Shown here one piece after another: positions 47,771-57,133 of a stretch of DNA of 64,000 nucleotides. The position numbers were made by a program, and so were the translations under genes. The notes under the pieces were generated by a model. The model was not told where the DNA came from, did not search any database, and worked only from the letters and a program-made list of their open reading frames with translations. The stretch is from Aestuariivirga litoralis (lineage in GTDB: Bacteria; Pseudomonadota; Alphaproteobacteria; Rhizobiales; Aestuariivirgaceae). Each line of letters begins with the position of its first letter. Position 1 is the first letter of the stretch. Location: NCBI RefSeq assembly GCF_003234965.1, contig NZ_QKVK01000002.1, positions 62,001 to 126,000 on the forward strand, read 5' to 3'.

Positions 47771-47801
47771 AAAGCTGGGCCCCAGCTTCCGCTGGGGTGA
47801 C
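47771..47801. repeat. Short GTCACCCC-type palindrome
   Basis: AAAGCTGGGGCCCCAGC-like self-complementary sequence ending GCTGGGGTGAC, resembling one half of the elements at 31183-31261 and 60909-60991. It lies alone in the repeat-rich gap. Confidence 0.65.
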
Positions 47802-47979
47802 GAAGTGGGGGGAGTGGTGCGCGGGGCCGTAAGGATGCGCGGATCAAGCCTGGGGAAGGTGAAGCAATAGGCGCCGGTCACGCAGGCGGAAAGCTGGATC
47901 CAGCTCTCCGTGATGACAGACATTCGTGGGATCAGGGACGTCAATGGCAGAGGCCCGCGCAAGCGGTGAAGGACAGGCC

Positions 47980-48408
47980 TCACAAGCCAAGCCCCAACAT
48001 CCGCCTGAGATAAAATAGGAAGTCTGGATAAATCGCCATCAATATCGCAAATTCGAGGGCAAGGAAGCCGATCAGGAACAGCGCTCCGAGAAGGCCCCCA
48101 CGACGTCCGGGTCTTTGCCTCATTGCCAGCCAGACCAGCTTGGCCAGGCCGCCGCAGACCGCACCGAAGATGAGCAGGAATGACCAGAGCAGGGCATTCA
48201 TCATCGCGAAAATGGAGGCCGGACTGGCCGTGACGGAAAGTGCGTCGGTGAACAAGAAAATCACCGGTGCCGCAATCAAGAATGCGCAGAAGGCGCTTCT
48301 CAGGAAAAACTGTGTCTTGTCCGCAAACCCCGTCACCAAGGCGAAAGCAATGAGAAGGCCCGCCCAGGGAATCAGAAGTGTAATCATCAAGTGCGTGGAA
48401 GGGTCCAT
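47980..48408 (-). CDS. Hypothetical four-helix membrane protein (142 aa)
   Basis: A 142-residue hydrophobic protein with four predicted membrane helices (about 8-25, 35-53, 67-88 and 106-127) and a basic stretch RQRPGRRGG before the last. I recognise no family. Base composition is less GC-rich than in the flanking core genes, and the region ahead of the start is AT-rich, which may indicate acquisition. AAGG lies just ahead of the ATG. It stands alone between the repeat region and mutL. Confidence 0.6.
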   Translation of the reverse strand: MDPSTHLMITLLIPWAGLLIAFALVTGFADKTQFFLRSAFCAFLIAAPVIFLFTDALSVTASPASIFAMMNALLWSFLLIFGAVCGGLAKLVWLAMRQRPGRRGGLLGALFLIGFLALEFAILMAIYPDFLFYLRRMLGLGL

Positions 48409-48490
48409 GCCTTGAGTTACACAGCGGCATATTCACTTTCTACAAAAATCTTTATGCATCAATGGTAAGGTTTGCGCCCGCTCTCGATGT

Positions 48491-50221
48491 TCACCGCCGT
48501 CCGAACAGCTTCTCGATGTCGCTGAGCTTCAGCTCGATAAAGGTTGGCCTTCCGTGGTTGCACTGGCCGGAGTTCGGTGTCGCTTCCATCTCGCGCAGCA
48601 GCGCGTTCATTTCTTCGGGGCGGAGCCTGCGGCCCGAGCGCACCGAGTTGTGGCAGGCCATTGTCGCCAGCACGTGGTTGATGCGGTCCTCGAGGCTGGT
48701 GGTGACGCCGAGCTCGGCGAGTTCGTCCGCCACGTCGCGCACGATGCCCGAGACATCCGCCCGGCCGAGTGCTGCGGGAACCTCGCGGATGATGACGGCG
48801 CCGTCGCCGAAGGCCTCGAGCACGAGGCCGCCCTGGGCCAGCATCTCCGCGGCAGCAGCAAGGCGCTCGACCTCCACGGGGTCAAGGTCGACGACCTCGG
48901 GCACCAGCAGCGGCTGGGTTTCGATGCCGCGATCGGCGCGCTCGCGCTTCAGGCGCTCATAGACGAGGCGCTCGTGCGCGGCGTGCTGGTCGACGAGGAC
49001 GAAGCCGTCCCTGGTCTGCGCCACGATGTAGTTGTCGTGGATCTGGGCGCGGGCGTTGCCCAGAGGGTAGTCGGGCTGGGCCACCGGAGTCTCCGGCACG
49101 GGGGCGGAAGCCGGCGGCATGTTCATGGCGAGGGCCGCCTGCTTCTCCTCCTCGTCGAAGCCGCGGTGATTGAAGGGGCGCGGCATGACGGGGCGGAAGG
49201 ACGAGACGGTCTGGCGCGACAGCCCCGTGTCGGGCGCGCGCTTGCCCGCCAAGGCATCGCGGATGGCGCTGACGATGAGGCCGCGCACGAGGCCGCCGTC
49301 GCGGAAGCGCACCTCCGCCTTGGCCGGGTGTACGTTCACGTCCACCCGTTCCGGCGGGCAATCGAGGAACAGCACGAGGGCCGGGAAGCGGCCCGCGGGC
49401 AGCACGTCGGCATAGGCGCCGCGGATCGCCCCCGAGATGAGCTTGTCGCGCACGCTGCGGCCATTGACGAACATGTATTGCTGAGCGGAATTGGCGCGCG
49501 CCGCAGTGGGAAGGCCGGCATGGCCTCGCACCCGCACGCCCTCACGCTCCAGCTCGAAGGCCACGGCATTGTCCATGAACTCCGCCCCGAGGACGCGGCG
49601 GATTCGGGCCTCCTCGCCCTCCTCCTTCGGCACGTCGACGAGGCGGCGTTCCTCGGTGACGAAGGTGAAGCCCACTCCGGGATGGGCGAGCGCCATGCGG
49701 CGCACGACCTCGGCCGCCTCCACCGTTTCGGTGCGATCGGCCTTCAGGAACTTAAGGCGGGCGGGCGTGGCGAAGAACAGGTCCTTGACGTCGATCTCGG
49801 TGCCGATGTTGAGGGCGGCAGGGCGCGGCGGGCTCAAGTGCCCGCCTTCCACCATGATGACATGGGCATCACCACCGCTTCTGGGCTTCGAGGAAATGGC
49901 GAGCCGGCTGACAGCGCCGATCGAGGGCAGCGCCTCGCCACGGAAGCCGAGGAAGCGGATGTCGATCAGGTCATCATCGGCGAGCTTCGAGGTGGCGTGG
50001 CGCTCGATGGCCAGCGCCAGGTCCTCCGGCCCCATGCCGATGCCGTCGTCCGAGACGCGGATCAGGCTCTTGCCGCCGCCGCGGAAGGCAACGTCGACCT
50101 GGCTGGCGCCGGCGTCGATGGCATTCTCGACGAGCTCCTTCACGACGCTCGCGGGGCGCTCGATCACCTCGCCCGCCGCGATGCGGTTCACCGTTCCTTC
50201 TGAAAGCCGCCGGATTCGCAT
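48491..50221 (-). CDS. mutL: DNA mismatch repair protein MutL (endonuclease type)
   Basis: A 576-residue GHKL ATPase coordinating mismatch repair. ATP-binding motifs ELVENAIDAGAS (29-40), SDDGIGM (57-63) and GFRGEAL (92-98) are present. The C-terminal half carries DQHAAHERLVYE (411-422), the DQHA-x2-E-x4-E endonuclease motif of MutL in organisms lacking MutH, so this MutL probably nicks DNA itself. A variable Pro-rich linker separates the halves. The ATG at 50221 gives the canonical MRIRRLSEGTVNRIAAGEV. Confidence 0.96.
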   Translation of the reverse strand: MRIRRLSEGTVNRIAAGEVIERPASVVKELVENAIDAGASQVDVAFRGGGKSLIRVSDDGIGMGPEDLALAIERHATSKLADDDLIDIRFLGFRGEALPSIGAVSRLAISSKPRSGGDAHVIMVEGGHLSPPRPAALNIGTEIDVKDLFFATPARLKFLKADRTETVEAAEVVRRMALAHPGVGFTFVTEERRLVDVPKEEGEEARIRRVLGAEFMDNAVAFELEREGVRVRGHAGLPTAARANSAQQYMFVNGRSVRDKLISGAIRGAYADVLPAGRFPALVLFLDCPPERVDVNVHPAKAEVRFRDGGLVRGLIVSAIRDALAGKRAPDTGLSRQTVSSFRPVMPRPFNHRGFDEEEKQAALAMNMPPASAPVPETPVAQPDYPLGNARAQIHDNYIVAQTRDGFVLVDQHAAHERLVYERLKRERADRGIETQPLLVPEVVDLDPVEVERLAAAAEMLAQGGLVLEAFGDGAVIIREVPAALGRADVSGIVRDVADELAELGVTTSLEDRINHVLATMACHNSVRSGRRLRPEEMNALLREMEATPNSGQCNHGRPTFIELKLSDIEKLFGRR

Positions 50222-50262
50222 CGGGGTAGATTAGCAAGGGATGGCGGGACCTTGCCAGCAGT

Positions 50263-50291
50263 CCTTCTCCCGCGGGAAGCGCGGGAGAAGG
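50263..50291. other. GC-rich hairpin between the M16 gene and mutL
   Basis: An 11-bp perfect stem (50263-50273 with 50281-50291) and a seven-base loop, just past the stop of the second M16 gene on the minus strand. No T-run follows, so it is a weak terminator or 3'-end stabiliser. Confidence 0.6.
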
Positions 50292-50301
50292 GAAACGCGG
50301 T

Positions 50302-51621
50302 TTACTTCACGCCTTGCGGCTTGCCGACCACGGTGACGATCAGCCGGTCCGGGTGGAGCAGGCGCTTGGCCTGGGCCTTGACTTGGTCCAGCGTCACCGC
50401 CTCGACCAGGGCATTGCGCTTCTGGACATAGTCGATGCCCAGATTCTGCTGCTGGAGGGCGAGAAGCTGGTTGGCAATGGCGGCGTTGGAGGAAAAGCGC
50501 AGCGCATAGGAGCCGGTGAGGAAGGTCTTGGCCTCGTCCAGCTCCTGCTGGGTGGGGCCCTGCTCGGCGTATTTCGCGATCACGTCGCGGGCAGCGTCCA
50601 GCGCCTCGCCGGCGGATTCGTTCTTGGTCTGCAGCGAGCCGGCATAGAGGCCGCCGCGGCCCATCGGGTTGAGGCCGTAGCTCACGCCATAGGTCAGGCC
50701 ACGCTTTTCGCGGATCTCTTCCGACAGCAGCGAGGTGAGGCCGCCCGAGCCGAGGATTTCCGCCATGACGAAGGCCGGGATGAAGTCCGGGTCGTCACGC
50801 TTGATGCCCTCGGTGCCGAAGGCGATGACGGACTGCGGCATGTCGCGCTCGATGACCTTGAGCTTCGGCCCCATGGCAGGCTTCGCCGGAGGCAGGGCCG
50901 GCTGGTCCGGCGCCTTTTCCGGCAGGCCGCCGAACACCTTGTCGAGCAGCGGGCCCAGTTCCGCGGCGGTGATGTCACCCACCACCGCGACCTGCAGGCC
51001 GTCGCGGTTGAAGATGCGGCGGTGCGCGGCGCGGAGGTCATCGGCGGAAATGCCGGAGATGCTGGCCTCGGTTCCGTCATCAGGGCGGGAATAGGGATCG
51101 CCGGGAAGGATCTCGTTCATCCAGGCCTGCCAGCCGATGGACTGCGGGTCCTGCTCCTGTTCCTTGACATTGAGCAGGAACTGCTGGCGCACGCGCTCCA
51201 GCGGCTCGGCATCGAAGCGCGGCGCGGTGATGGCCAGCCTGAGGAGATCGGTCGAGGCGTCGCGGTTGCGGGTCAGCGTCTGGAAGCCGCCCTCGAAGAA
51301 GTCGCTGCCCGCGTCGAAGGACATGCGGAAGGCCAGTTCGTCACGCTTCTTCTGGAATTCGGCGGAGAGCATGTCGCCCGCACCCTCGTCGAGCATGCCG
51401 GTCAGGAAACTCGACACGCCCTCCTTGCCAGCGGGCTCGAGCTCGGTGCCACCCTTGAAGGAATAGTTCATGGCCATGAGCGGAATGGCGTGTTCCTCGA
51501 CGAGCCAGGCCTTGATGCCGCCGGGGCTCGTCACCTCCTGGATGGTGAAGGCATGGGCACTGGAGGCGGAGGCCACGAGCAGGCAGAGAAGCGCCAGCAG
51601 GCCGCGCACGGGGTTCAGCAT
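50302..51621 (-). CDS. M16-family peptidase subunit lacking the zinc motif, exported
   Basis: A 439-residue insulinase-like (M16B) protein with a signal peptide (hydrophobic 5-20, cleavage after AHA). The HxxEH zinc motif is missing: the corresponding segment reads VSSFLTGMLDEGAG. Such subunits normally pair with a catalytic partner, encoded here immediately upstream. The C-terminal LREKRGLTYGV-like block (IREKRGLTYGVSYG) supplies the substrate-binding Arg-Tyr that completes the partner's site. AAGG lies ten bases ahead of the ATG. Periplasmic location and a role in peptide or signal-peptide breakdown are inferred. Confidence 0.92.
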   Translation of the reverse strand: MLNPVRGLLALLCLLVASASSAHAFTIQEVTSPGGIKAWLVEEHAIPLMAMNYSFKGGTELEPAGKEGVSSFLTGMLDEGAGDMLSAEFQKKRDELAFRMSFDAGSDFFEGGFQTLTRNRDASTDLLRLAITAPRFDAEPLERVRQQFLLNVKEQEQDPQSIGWQAWMNEILPGDPYSRPDDGTEASISGISADDLRAAHRRIFNRDGLQVAVVGDITAAELGPLLDKVFGGLPEKAPDQPALPPAKPAMGPKLKVIERDMPQSVIAFGTEGIKRDDPDFIPAFVMAEILGSGGLTSLLSEEIREKRGLTYGVSYGLNPMGRGGLYAGSLQTKNESAGEALDAARDVIAKYAEQGPTQQELDEAKTFLTGSYALRFSSNAAIANQLLALQQQNLGIDYVQKRNALVEAVTLDQVKAQAKRLLHPDRLIVTVVGKPQGVK

Positions 51622-51644
51622 GGTGATCACCTTCTCTCTCGCGT

Positions 51645-52988
51645 TCACTGGCTCTGGGCTTCCGGCAGCAGCACGCCGGTGACCGAGGCCCGGCGGTTCA
51701 GCACCCTGCGCGCCGCGTTGTTGACGTCCTCGACGGTGACGGTGGCGAGGTCCTTGTCCCAGTTTAGCACGTCGTCGATGGTCTGGCCGGTGGCCAGCGA
51801 CACGCCGAACATGCGCGCCAGCTTGTCCTGCGAGTCGAGCAGGTAGACGGCGCTGGCGATCATGTTGTTGCGGCTGCGGTCGAGCTCTTCCTGGGTCACG
51901 CCCCGGGTGGCGACCTCGTCGAGAATGGCGTCGATCTCCTTCTCCACCGCCTCGACGGTGACGCCGGGATTGGGCGAGGCATAGACGCCGAACTCGCCAT
52001 AATCGAGCTGGTCGGCGTCGAACCATGCGCCGGAATAGGCCGCGAGCTTCTTGCCCAGATTGAGGGTCTGGTAGAAGCGGCTCTGGTTGCTGCCGCCGAT
52101 GATCTCGGCGAGGAGCGACATGGCCAGTTCCTCGCGCTGCGGCAGGTTGCGCGCGGCGGGGGTGAGGTACTGGCGCTGCAGGCTGGGCGCGCTCACGCGC
52201 GGATCGCTCATGGTGATGCGGCGCTCGGCATTGGGCGGCGGCTCCTCGGCGCGCACGCGCTCCGTCACCGGGCGCTTGTTCCTGAGCGGGCCGTAATAGC
52301 GCTCGGCAAGGGTCTTCACCTCCTCCGGCGTCACGTCGCCGGCGACGATCAGGATGGCATTCTCGGGCTCGTAATGCGCGGCGTAGAAATCCATCGCGTC
52401 CTGGCGGGTGAGCTGCGAAACCTGCGGCATCCAGCCGATGATCGGCTTGCCATAGGGATGCGCGGTGTACATGGCCGCCCCCATCTGCTCATGCAGCAGG
52501 CCGGCGGGCTCGTTGTCGGTGCGCTGGCGGCGCTCCTCGAGAACCACCGAGCGCTCGGGCAGCACCGTCTCGTCGGTCAGCTGCAGGTTCTGCATGCGGT
52601 CCGCCTCGAGTTCCATGACGAGGGGAAGACGGTCCTTCATGACCTTCTGGAAATAGGCGGTGTAGTCCTGGGTGGTGAAGGCATTCTCGCTGCCGCCATT
52701 GGCGCGCACGATGCGGCTGAAGGCGCCATCGGGATATTTCGGCGTGCCCTTGAACATCAGGTGCTCGAGCAGGTGGGCGATGCCGGCCTTGCCCTGGGCC
52801 TCGTCCGCGGCACCCGTCTTGTACCAGACCATGTGGGTGACGACGGGTGCGCGGTGATCGGGGATCACCACCACCTGCATGCCGTTGTCGAGCTTGAACG
52901 AGGTGACGTCGATGTCGAGGGCGCGCGCGGGGCCCACGACGGCGAGCACGGCAAACACGGCAGGCACCAGTCGCTTGAACAGTGTCAT
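51645..52988 (-). CDS. M16-family zinc peptidase, catalytic subunit, exported
   Basis: A 447-residue M16B peptidase with a signal peptide (residues about 6-23). The inverted zinc motif HLLEHLMFKGT is intact, and the downstream glutamate lies in LEADRMQNL. It should form a heterodimer with the following zinc-less subunit, only 23 bp downstream. GAGGAAAT precedes the ATG. Upstream are the lipoprotein, lspA and ileS, an order common in Alphaproteobacteria. Confidence 0.94.
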   Translation of the reverse strand: MTLFKRLVPAVFAVLAVVGPARALDIDVTSFKLDNGMQVVVIPDHRAPVVTHMVWYKTGAADEAQGKAGIAHLLEHLMFKGTPKYPDGAFSRIVRANGGSENAFTTQDYTAYFQKVMKDRLPLVMELEADRMQNLQLTDETVLPERSVVLEERRQRTDNEPAGLLHEQMGAAMYTAHPYGKPIIGWMPQVSQLTRQDAMDFYAAHYEPENAILIVAGDVTPEEVKTLAERYYGPLRNKRPVTERVRAEEPPPNAERRITMSDPRVSAPSLQRQYLTPAARNLPQREELAMSLLAEIIGGSNQSRFYQTLNLGKKLAAYSGAWFDADQLDYGEFGVYASPNPGVTVEAVEKEIDAILDEVATRGVTQEELDRSRNNMIASAVYLLDSQDKLARMFGVSLATGQTIDDVLNWDKDLATVTVEDVNNAARRVLNRRASVTGVLLPEAQSQ

Positions 52989-53041
52989 GGATTTCCTCGG
53001 GTCATTTGGGGCCGCCGGGCAATGGGCCGGCGGGGGGACGG

Positions 53042-53536
53042 CTATTCGTCCTTGAAGATGTTTCCGATGTTCATGAAGGTCCCGTAATTCGGGTTCTTCG
53101 CCTTCTTCTGATTGATGTAGTAGGCCTGAAGTTCCTCGCGCAGCTGCAGGTCGGTCTTGCGCGTGCCGTCGGGGTTGTAAACCGAGATGCCGACATTGGT
53201 GTAGATGGCATCCGGCCCGCTGGCGGGCTCCGTCATGGTCGACGCGGTCTTGACGGCGGGCGCGGCGGCCTTGGGGGCGCTTGCCACCGGGGTGGCGGGC
53301 GGCGAGGTCAAGGTTGCCTGGGTTGCCGCTGGCGCGCTCGCCACGCCAGGGTCCGGCGGGGCTGTGGTCGTACCGGGCGGCGGCAGTCGAAGGTCCGGCG
53401 GCATGGTGAGGTCCTGCCGGGCGTTCAGCGTCTGGGTGGGGGTTTCCTTCTCGAGGTAGTTGCGCATGGTGTTGCCGCAGCCGGCAAGGCTGAGGCCGAC
53501 CATGCAAAGCAGCACCGTTACACCGGCACGATTCAT
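53042..53536 (-). CDS. Lipoprotein, DUF3035/BamF-like candidate
   Basis: A 164-residue lipoprotein: signal peptide with lipobox LAGC (Cys about 20), then NYLEKETPTQTLNARQDLTMPPD, a Pro/Ala-rich middle and a C-terminal ISVYNPDGTRKTDLQLREEL segment. The MPPDLRLPPP stretch resembles the DUF3035 family, some of which are BamF subunits of the outer-membrane assembly complex in Alphaproteobacteria. The position between lspA and M16 genes supports that. Start at 53536 with AAGGG ahead; an upstream in-frame start would put extra residues before the signal peptide. Confidence 0.65.
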   Translation of the reverse strand: MNRAGVTVLLCMVGLSLAGCGNTMRNYLEKETPTQTLNARQDLTMPPDLRLPPPGTTTAPPDPGVASAPAATQATLTSPPATPVASAPKAAAPAVKTASTMTEPASGPDAIYTNVGISVYNPDGTRKTDLQLREELQAYYINQKKAKNPNYGTFMNIGNIFKDE

Positions 53537-53578
53537 CCAGATACCCTTGTCAAGACAGCCCACCTAGTGCCGCCGAAA

Positions 53579-54079
53579 TCAGGCTTTTCCGCGGCGGTTG
53601 TCACGCTCGCCCATTACGATTGATTCATACATGAGGAGCGCCACGCCGGCAACGATGGCGATGTCCGCGACGTTAAAGACGTACCAGCTAAAACTTTGAT
53701 AATGAAAGTGAAAAAAGTCTGCTACGGCCCCCCGCGCGACGCGGTCCCAGGCGTTGCCGAGGGCCCCTCCGATGACCATGCCGAGTGCCGCTGCGGCAAT
53801 GGCGCGCCTTGCCCCGCAGGCCCAGACCCAGAGCAGCACCACGATCGCCAGCGTGAGCGCCACCAGCCATTCCTGGAGATGGGTGGAGAACAGGCCGTAG
53901 GAGACGCCGGTGTTCCACACCATCACGAGGTCGAAGAAGGAGGTGATGCGGACGGGGGTTTTCTCGATGATGCGGTAGACGTCCAGCATCCAGTATTTGT
54001 GCAGCTGGTCGATGCCGAAGACGATGAGGGCGAGGCCCAGCGTCAGCGGCGCGAGCGGACCCCAGACCCTCAGCTTCAT
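53579..54079 (-). CDS. lspA: Lipoprotein signal peptidase (signal peptidase II)
   Basis: A 166-residue, four-helix membrane aspartic protease that removes signal peptides from lipoproteins. The two catalytic aspartates lie in NAWDRVARG and FNVADIAIVAG. The start codon overlaps the ileS stop (TGATG), so translation is coupled. The ileS-lspA pairing is widely conserved; the downstream gene encodes a lipoprotein, one of its likely substrates. Confidence 0.96.
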   Translation of the reverse strand: MKLRVWGPLAPLTLGLALIVFGIDQLHKYWMLDVYRIIEKTPVRITSFFDLVMVWNTGVSYGLFSTHLQEWLVALTLAIVVLLWVWACGARRAIAAAALGMVIGGALGNAWDRVARGAVADFFHFHYQSFSWYVFNVADIAIVAGVALLMYESIVMGERDNRRGKA

Positions 54080-56973
54080 CACACCGTCTTTTCGAAGCGG
54101 ACCTGCCACTCGCGCACCGCCTCCGCATCACGCGGCGTGATGTCGGGGAACTCCGGGTCGCTGCCGACCTCGGGCGTGATCTTCCACGACCGGGCGCACT
54201 TGCGGCCCTCGGCCGGCCTGAAGACCACGGCAACGCCCTTCACCGCATCGAGCCGGAAGGCGTCCGCCGGGCCCTCGCCTGCGATGAGTTTCGCACCCGA
54301 GGTGATGGAGATCTCGGCGAGGTCGACGCCATCGAGTGCCGCGAGGAGGTCCGGGTTCGAGACATGGATCTCGGGGGCGGCTTCGAGCGCCGAGCCGATG
54401 GTCTTCTTCACTTGGCGCTCGATCTCAAGGGCCCCGGTGACGACGGAACGGACCTCGCGGATCTTGTCCCACTTGGCGGCCAGTTCCGGGTCCGCCCATT
54501 CATCCGGGCAGCGGGCGAACTGCATGAGGTGCACGGACGACCCCTCGCCCGGGAAGCGGGAGAGCCAGACCTCGTCCATGGTGAAGGCGAGTACCGGCGC
54601 CCACCAGGTGGTGAGGCAGTGGAACAGCTGGTCCAGCACGGTGCGGCAGGAGCGCCGGCGGAGGCTCGACCAGGCGTCGCAATAGAGCGAGTCCTTGCGG
54701 ATGTCGAAATAGAAGGCCGAGAGGTCGACCGTCATGAAATTGGTGAGCAGCGCGAAGAGGCGCTTGTAGTCGAACACCTCATAGGCCTGGCGCACCTGCC
54801 CCTCGAGCTCGTGCAGGCGGTGGAGGATGTAGCGGTCGAGCTCCGGCATGTCCCTGGCCTGGGTGAATTCCCAGTCCTGGAAATCATCCACGGCGCCGAG
54901 GATGTAGCGCATGGTGTTGCGCAGCTTGCGGTAACCCTCGATGTTGGTCTTGAGAACCTCCGGCCCGAGGCGCAGGTCCTCGGCATAATCCGCCGAAGCG
55001 ACCCACAGGCGCAGGATGTCCGCACCCGACTGCTTGATGACGTCCTGCGGGGTGACGATGTTGCCCAGTGACTTCGACATCTTGCGGCCGTCCTCGGCCA
55101 CGACGAAGCCGTGCGTCAGCACCGCGTCATAGGGTGCACGTCCGCGCGTGCCGCAGGATTCCAGGAGCGAGGAATGGAACCAGCCGCGATGCTGGTCTGA
55201 GCCTTCGAGATAGAGATCGGCCGGCCACTTGAGGTCAGGCCGCTGCTCCAGCACGAAGGCGTGGGTGGAGCCGGAATCGAACCAGACGTCGAGGATGTCC
55301 CTCACCTGCTCCCATTCGAGGACCGAGCGGTCATTGCCGAGGAAGCGCTGGGCGGCCCCTTCGGCGAACCAGGCATCCGCCCCCTCTTCCGTGAAGGCCT
55401 CGACGATGCGGTGGTTGACCTTCGGGTCGTTCAGGATCTCGCCCGTCTCGCGGTTGACGAAGACCGCGATGGGAACGCCCCAGGCGCGCTGGCGCGAGAT
55501 CACCCAGTCGGGCCGCTGCTCGATCATGGCGCGCAGCCGGTTCTGGCCGGCCGCGGGATAAAACGTCGTCTCGTCGATGGCCTTCAGCGCCACGTCGCGC
55601 AGGCCGTGGCTCGACATCGAGATGAACCACTGCGGCGTGTTGCGGAAGATGATCGGCTTCTTGGAGCGCCAGCTGTGCGGATACTGGTGCTTGAGGCGGC
55701 CGCGCGAGATGAGCGCACCTGCTTCCGTCAGTGCACGGATGACCGCATCGTTCGCATCGCCCTTCTCGCCCTTGTCGGTGATGACGCGCTTTCCCGTGAA
55801 GCCCGGTGCATCCTTTGTGTAGAAGCCGTCGGCATCCACCGTGAAGGGAATGGCATGCGGGATGCCCTTGTCCCTCAGGTAGGCCTCGCTGGCGACCCAG
55901 ATGTTGTAGTCATCCGCACCATGGCCCGGTGCGGTGTGGACGAAGCCCGTGCCGGTGTCATCCGTCACATGGTCGCCATCGAGCATCGGCACGTCGAAGC
56001 CGTAGCCCAGATGGGCCAGCGGATGGCCGAGGATGAGGCCCGCCGGATCGGCATCGCCGAGGCGCGTGAAGCTCTCGACCTTGGCGGCCTTCATCACCTC
56101 CTCGGCGAGGCGGTCGGCGAGGATGAGCCTGTCGCCCGGCTTGGCCCAGTTGCCTTCGGGTGCGGCGGTGACGTCATAGACGCCATAGCTGATCTTCGAG
56201 GAAAAGCTCACCGCGCGGTTGCCGGGGATGGTCCAGGGCGTGGTGGTCCAGATGACGACGGAGGCACCGAGCAGGTTCGGCGCCCCGTCGCGCACCGGGA
56301 ACTTCACCCAGATCGTATCCGACTGATAGTCCTGGTATTCGACTTCGGCTTCGGCGAGTGCTGTCTTCTCGACCACCGACCACATGACGGGCTTGGAGCC
56401 GCGATAGAGCTGGCCCGACTCGGCGAATTTCAGGAGCTCGTTGGCGATCAGCGCCTCGGCGCGGAAGTTCATGGTGAGATAGGGATTGTCCCAGTCGCCC
56501 GTCACGCCGAGGCGCTTGAACTCCTCGCGCTGGACGTTGATCCAGTGTTCGGCGAAGGCGCGGCATTCCTTGCGGAAGTCGTTGATCGGCACCTCGTCCT
56601 TGTTCTTGCCCTTCTCGCGATACTGCTCCTCGATCTTCCATTCGATGGGAAGGCCGTGGCAGTCCCAGCCCGGCACGTAGTTGGAATCGAAGCCCTGCAT
56701 CTGGCGCGAGCGGGTGACGATGTCCTTCAGGATCTTGTTGAGGGCGTGGCCGATGTGCAGGTGGCCGTTGGCGTAAGGGGGCCCGTCATGCAGCACGTAT
56801 TTGGGGCGGCCGGCCGACTGCTGGCGCAGCGTGCGGTAGAGGTCCATCGCCTCCCAGCGCTTCAGCAGCTCCGGCTCCTTCTGCGGCAGCCCCGCCTTCA
56901 TGCCGAAGGAGGTCTTGGGCAGGAACACGGTGTCGCGGTAGCGGTCGGTCTTCTGGGGCTTGTCGTCGGACAT
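54079..56973 (-). CDS. ileS: Isoleucyl-tRNA synthetase
   Basis: A 964-residue class I synthetase charging tRNA-Ile. The HIGH motif is HIGH at 73-76 in [20 protein letters not shown] is in [10 protein letters not shown]; a full editing (CP1) domain lies between. The C-terminal zinc-ribbon seen in E. coli has decayed: the first half reads [12 protein letters not shown] and the second cysteine pair is missing. The ATG at 56973 is preferred over one eight codons upstream. First gene of the lspA/lipoprotein/M16 run. Confidence 0.96.
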   Translation of the reverse strand: MSDDKPQKTDRYRDTVFLPKTSFGMKAGLPQKEPELLKRWEAMDLYRTLRQQSAGRPKYVLHDGPPYANGHLHIGHALNKILKDIVTRSRQMQGFDSNYVPGWDCHGLPIEWKIEEQYREKGKNKDEVPINDFRKECRAFAEHWINVQREEFKRLGVTGDWDNPYLTMNFRAEALIANELLKFAESGQLYRGSKPVMWSVVEKTALAEAEVEYQDYQSDTIWVKFPVRDGAPNLLGASVVIWTTTPWTIPGNRAVSFSSKISYGVYDVTAAPEGNWAKPGDRLILADRLAEEVMKAAKVESFTRLGDADPAGLILGHPLAHLGYGFDVPMLDGDHVTDDTGTGFVHTAPGHGADDYNIWVASEAYLRDKGIPHAIPFTVDADGFYTKDAPGFTGKRVITDKGEKGDANDAVIRALTEAGALISRGRLKHQYPHSWRSKKPIIFRNTPQWFISMSSHGLRDVALKAIDETTFYPAAGQNRLRAMIEQRPDWVISRQRAWGVPIAVFVNRETGEILNDPKVNHRIVEAFTEEGADAWFAEGAAQRFLGNDRSVLEWEQVRDILDVWFDSGSTHAFVLEQRPDLKWPADLYLEGSDQHRGWFHSSLLESCGTRGRAPYDAVLTHGFVVAEDGRKMSKSLGNIVTPQDVIKQSGADILRLWVASADYAEDLRLGPEVLKTNIEGYRKLRNTMRYILGAVDDFQDWEFTQARDMPELDRYILHRLHELEGQVRQAYEVFDYKRLFALLTNFMTVDLSAFYFDIRKDSLYCDAWSSLRRRSCRTVLDQLFHCLTTWWAPVLAFTMDEVWLSRFPGEGSSVHLMQFARCPDEWADPELAAKWDKIREVRSVVTGALEIERQVKKTIGSALEAAPEIHVSNPDLLAALDGVDLAEISITSGAKLIAGEGPADAFRLDAVKGVAVVFRPAEGRKCARSWKITPEVGSDPEFPDITPRDAEAVREWQVRFEKTV

Positions 56974-57133
56974 GTGGCGGGCTCGGCTGCAAATCAAGGG
57001 TTTGGGCGGCTTCTAGCAGGTTTTGGCCGGGGATAAAGGCCGACGCACGGGCTCACGGAGCCCCTTCCGGGCAGGTGGAATGGATGGACGGCGGGGGCCC
57101 TGTCGCGAACTGGATACTTCTGCCACAATTCGA

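Larger units (their letters stand above)
47236..47979. other. 744-bp intergenic region rich in inverted repeats
   Basis: This gap carries no credible protein gene; open frames through it are repeat-derived and Pro/Arg-rich. It holds, left to right: a 68-bp nested hairpin (47309-47376), a possible minus-strand RNA gene with promoter (to about 47615), a large inverted repeat of Pro-codon-like CCCCT tracts (47651-47746), and a GCTGGGGCC-type palindrome (47771-47801). It lies between the enolase-superfamily gene and an orphan membrane protein. Confidence 0.6.
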
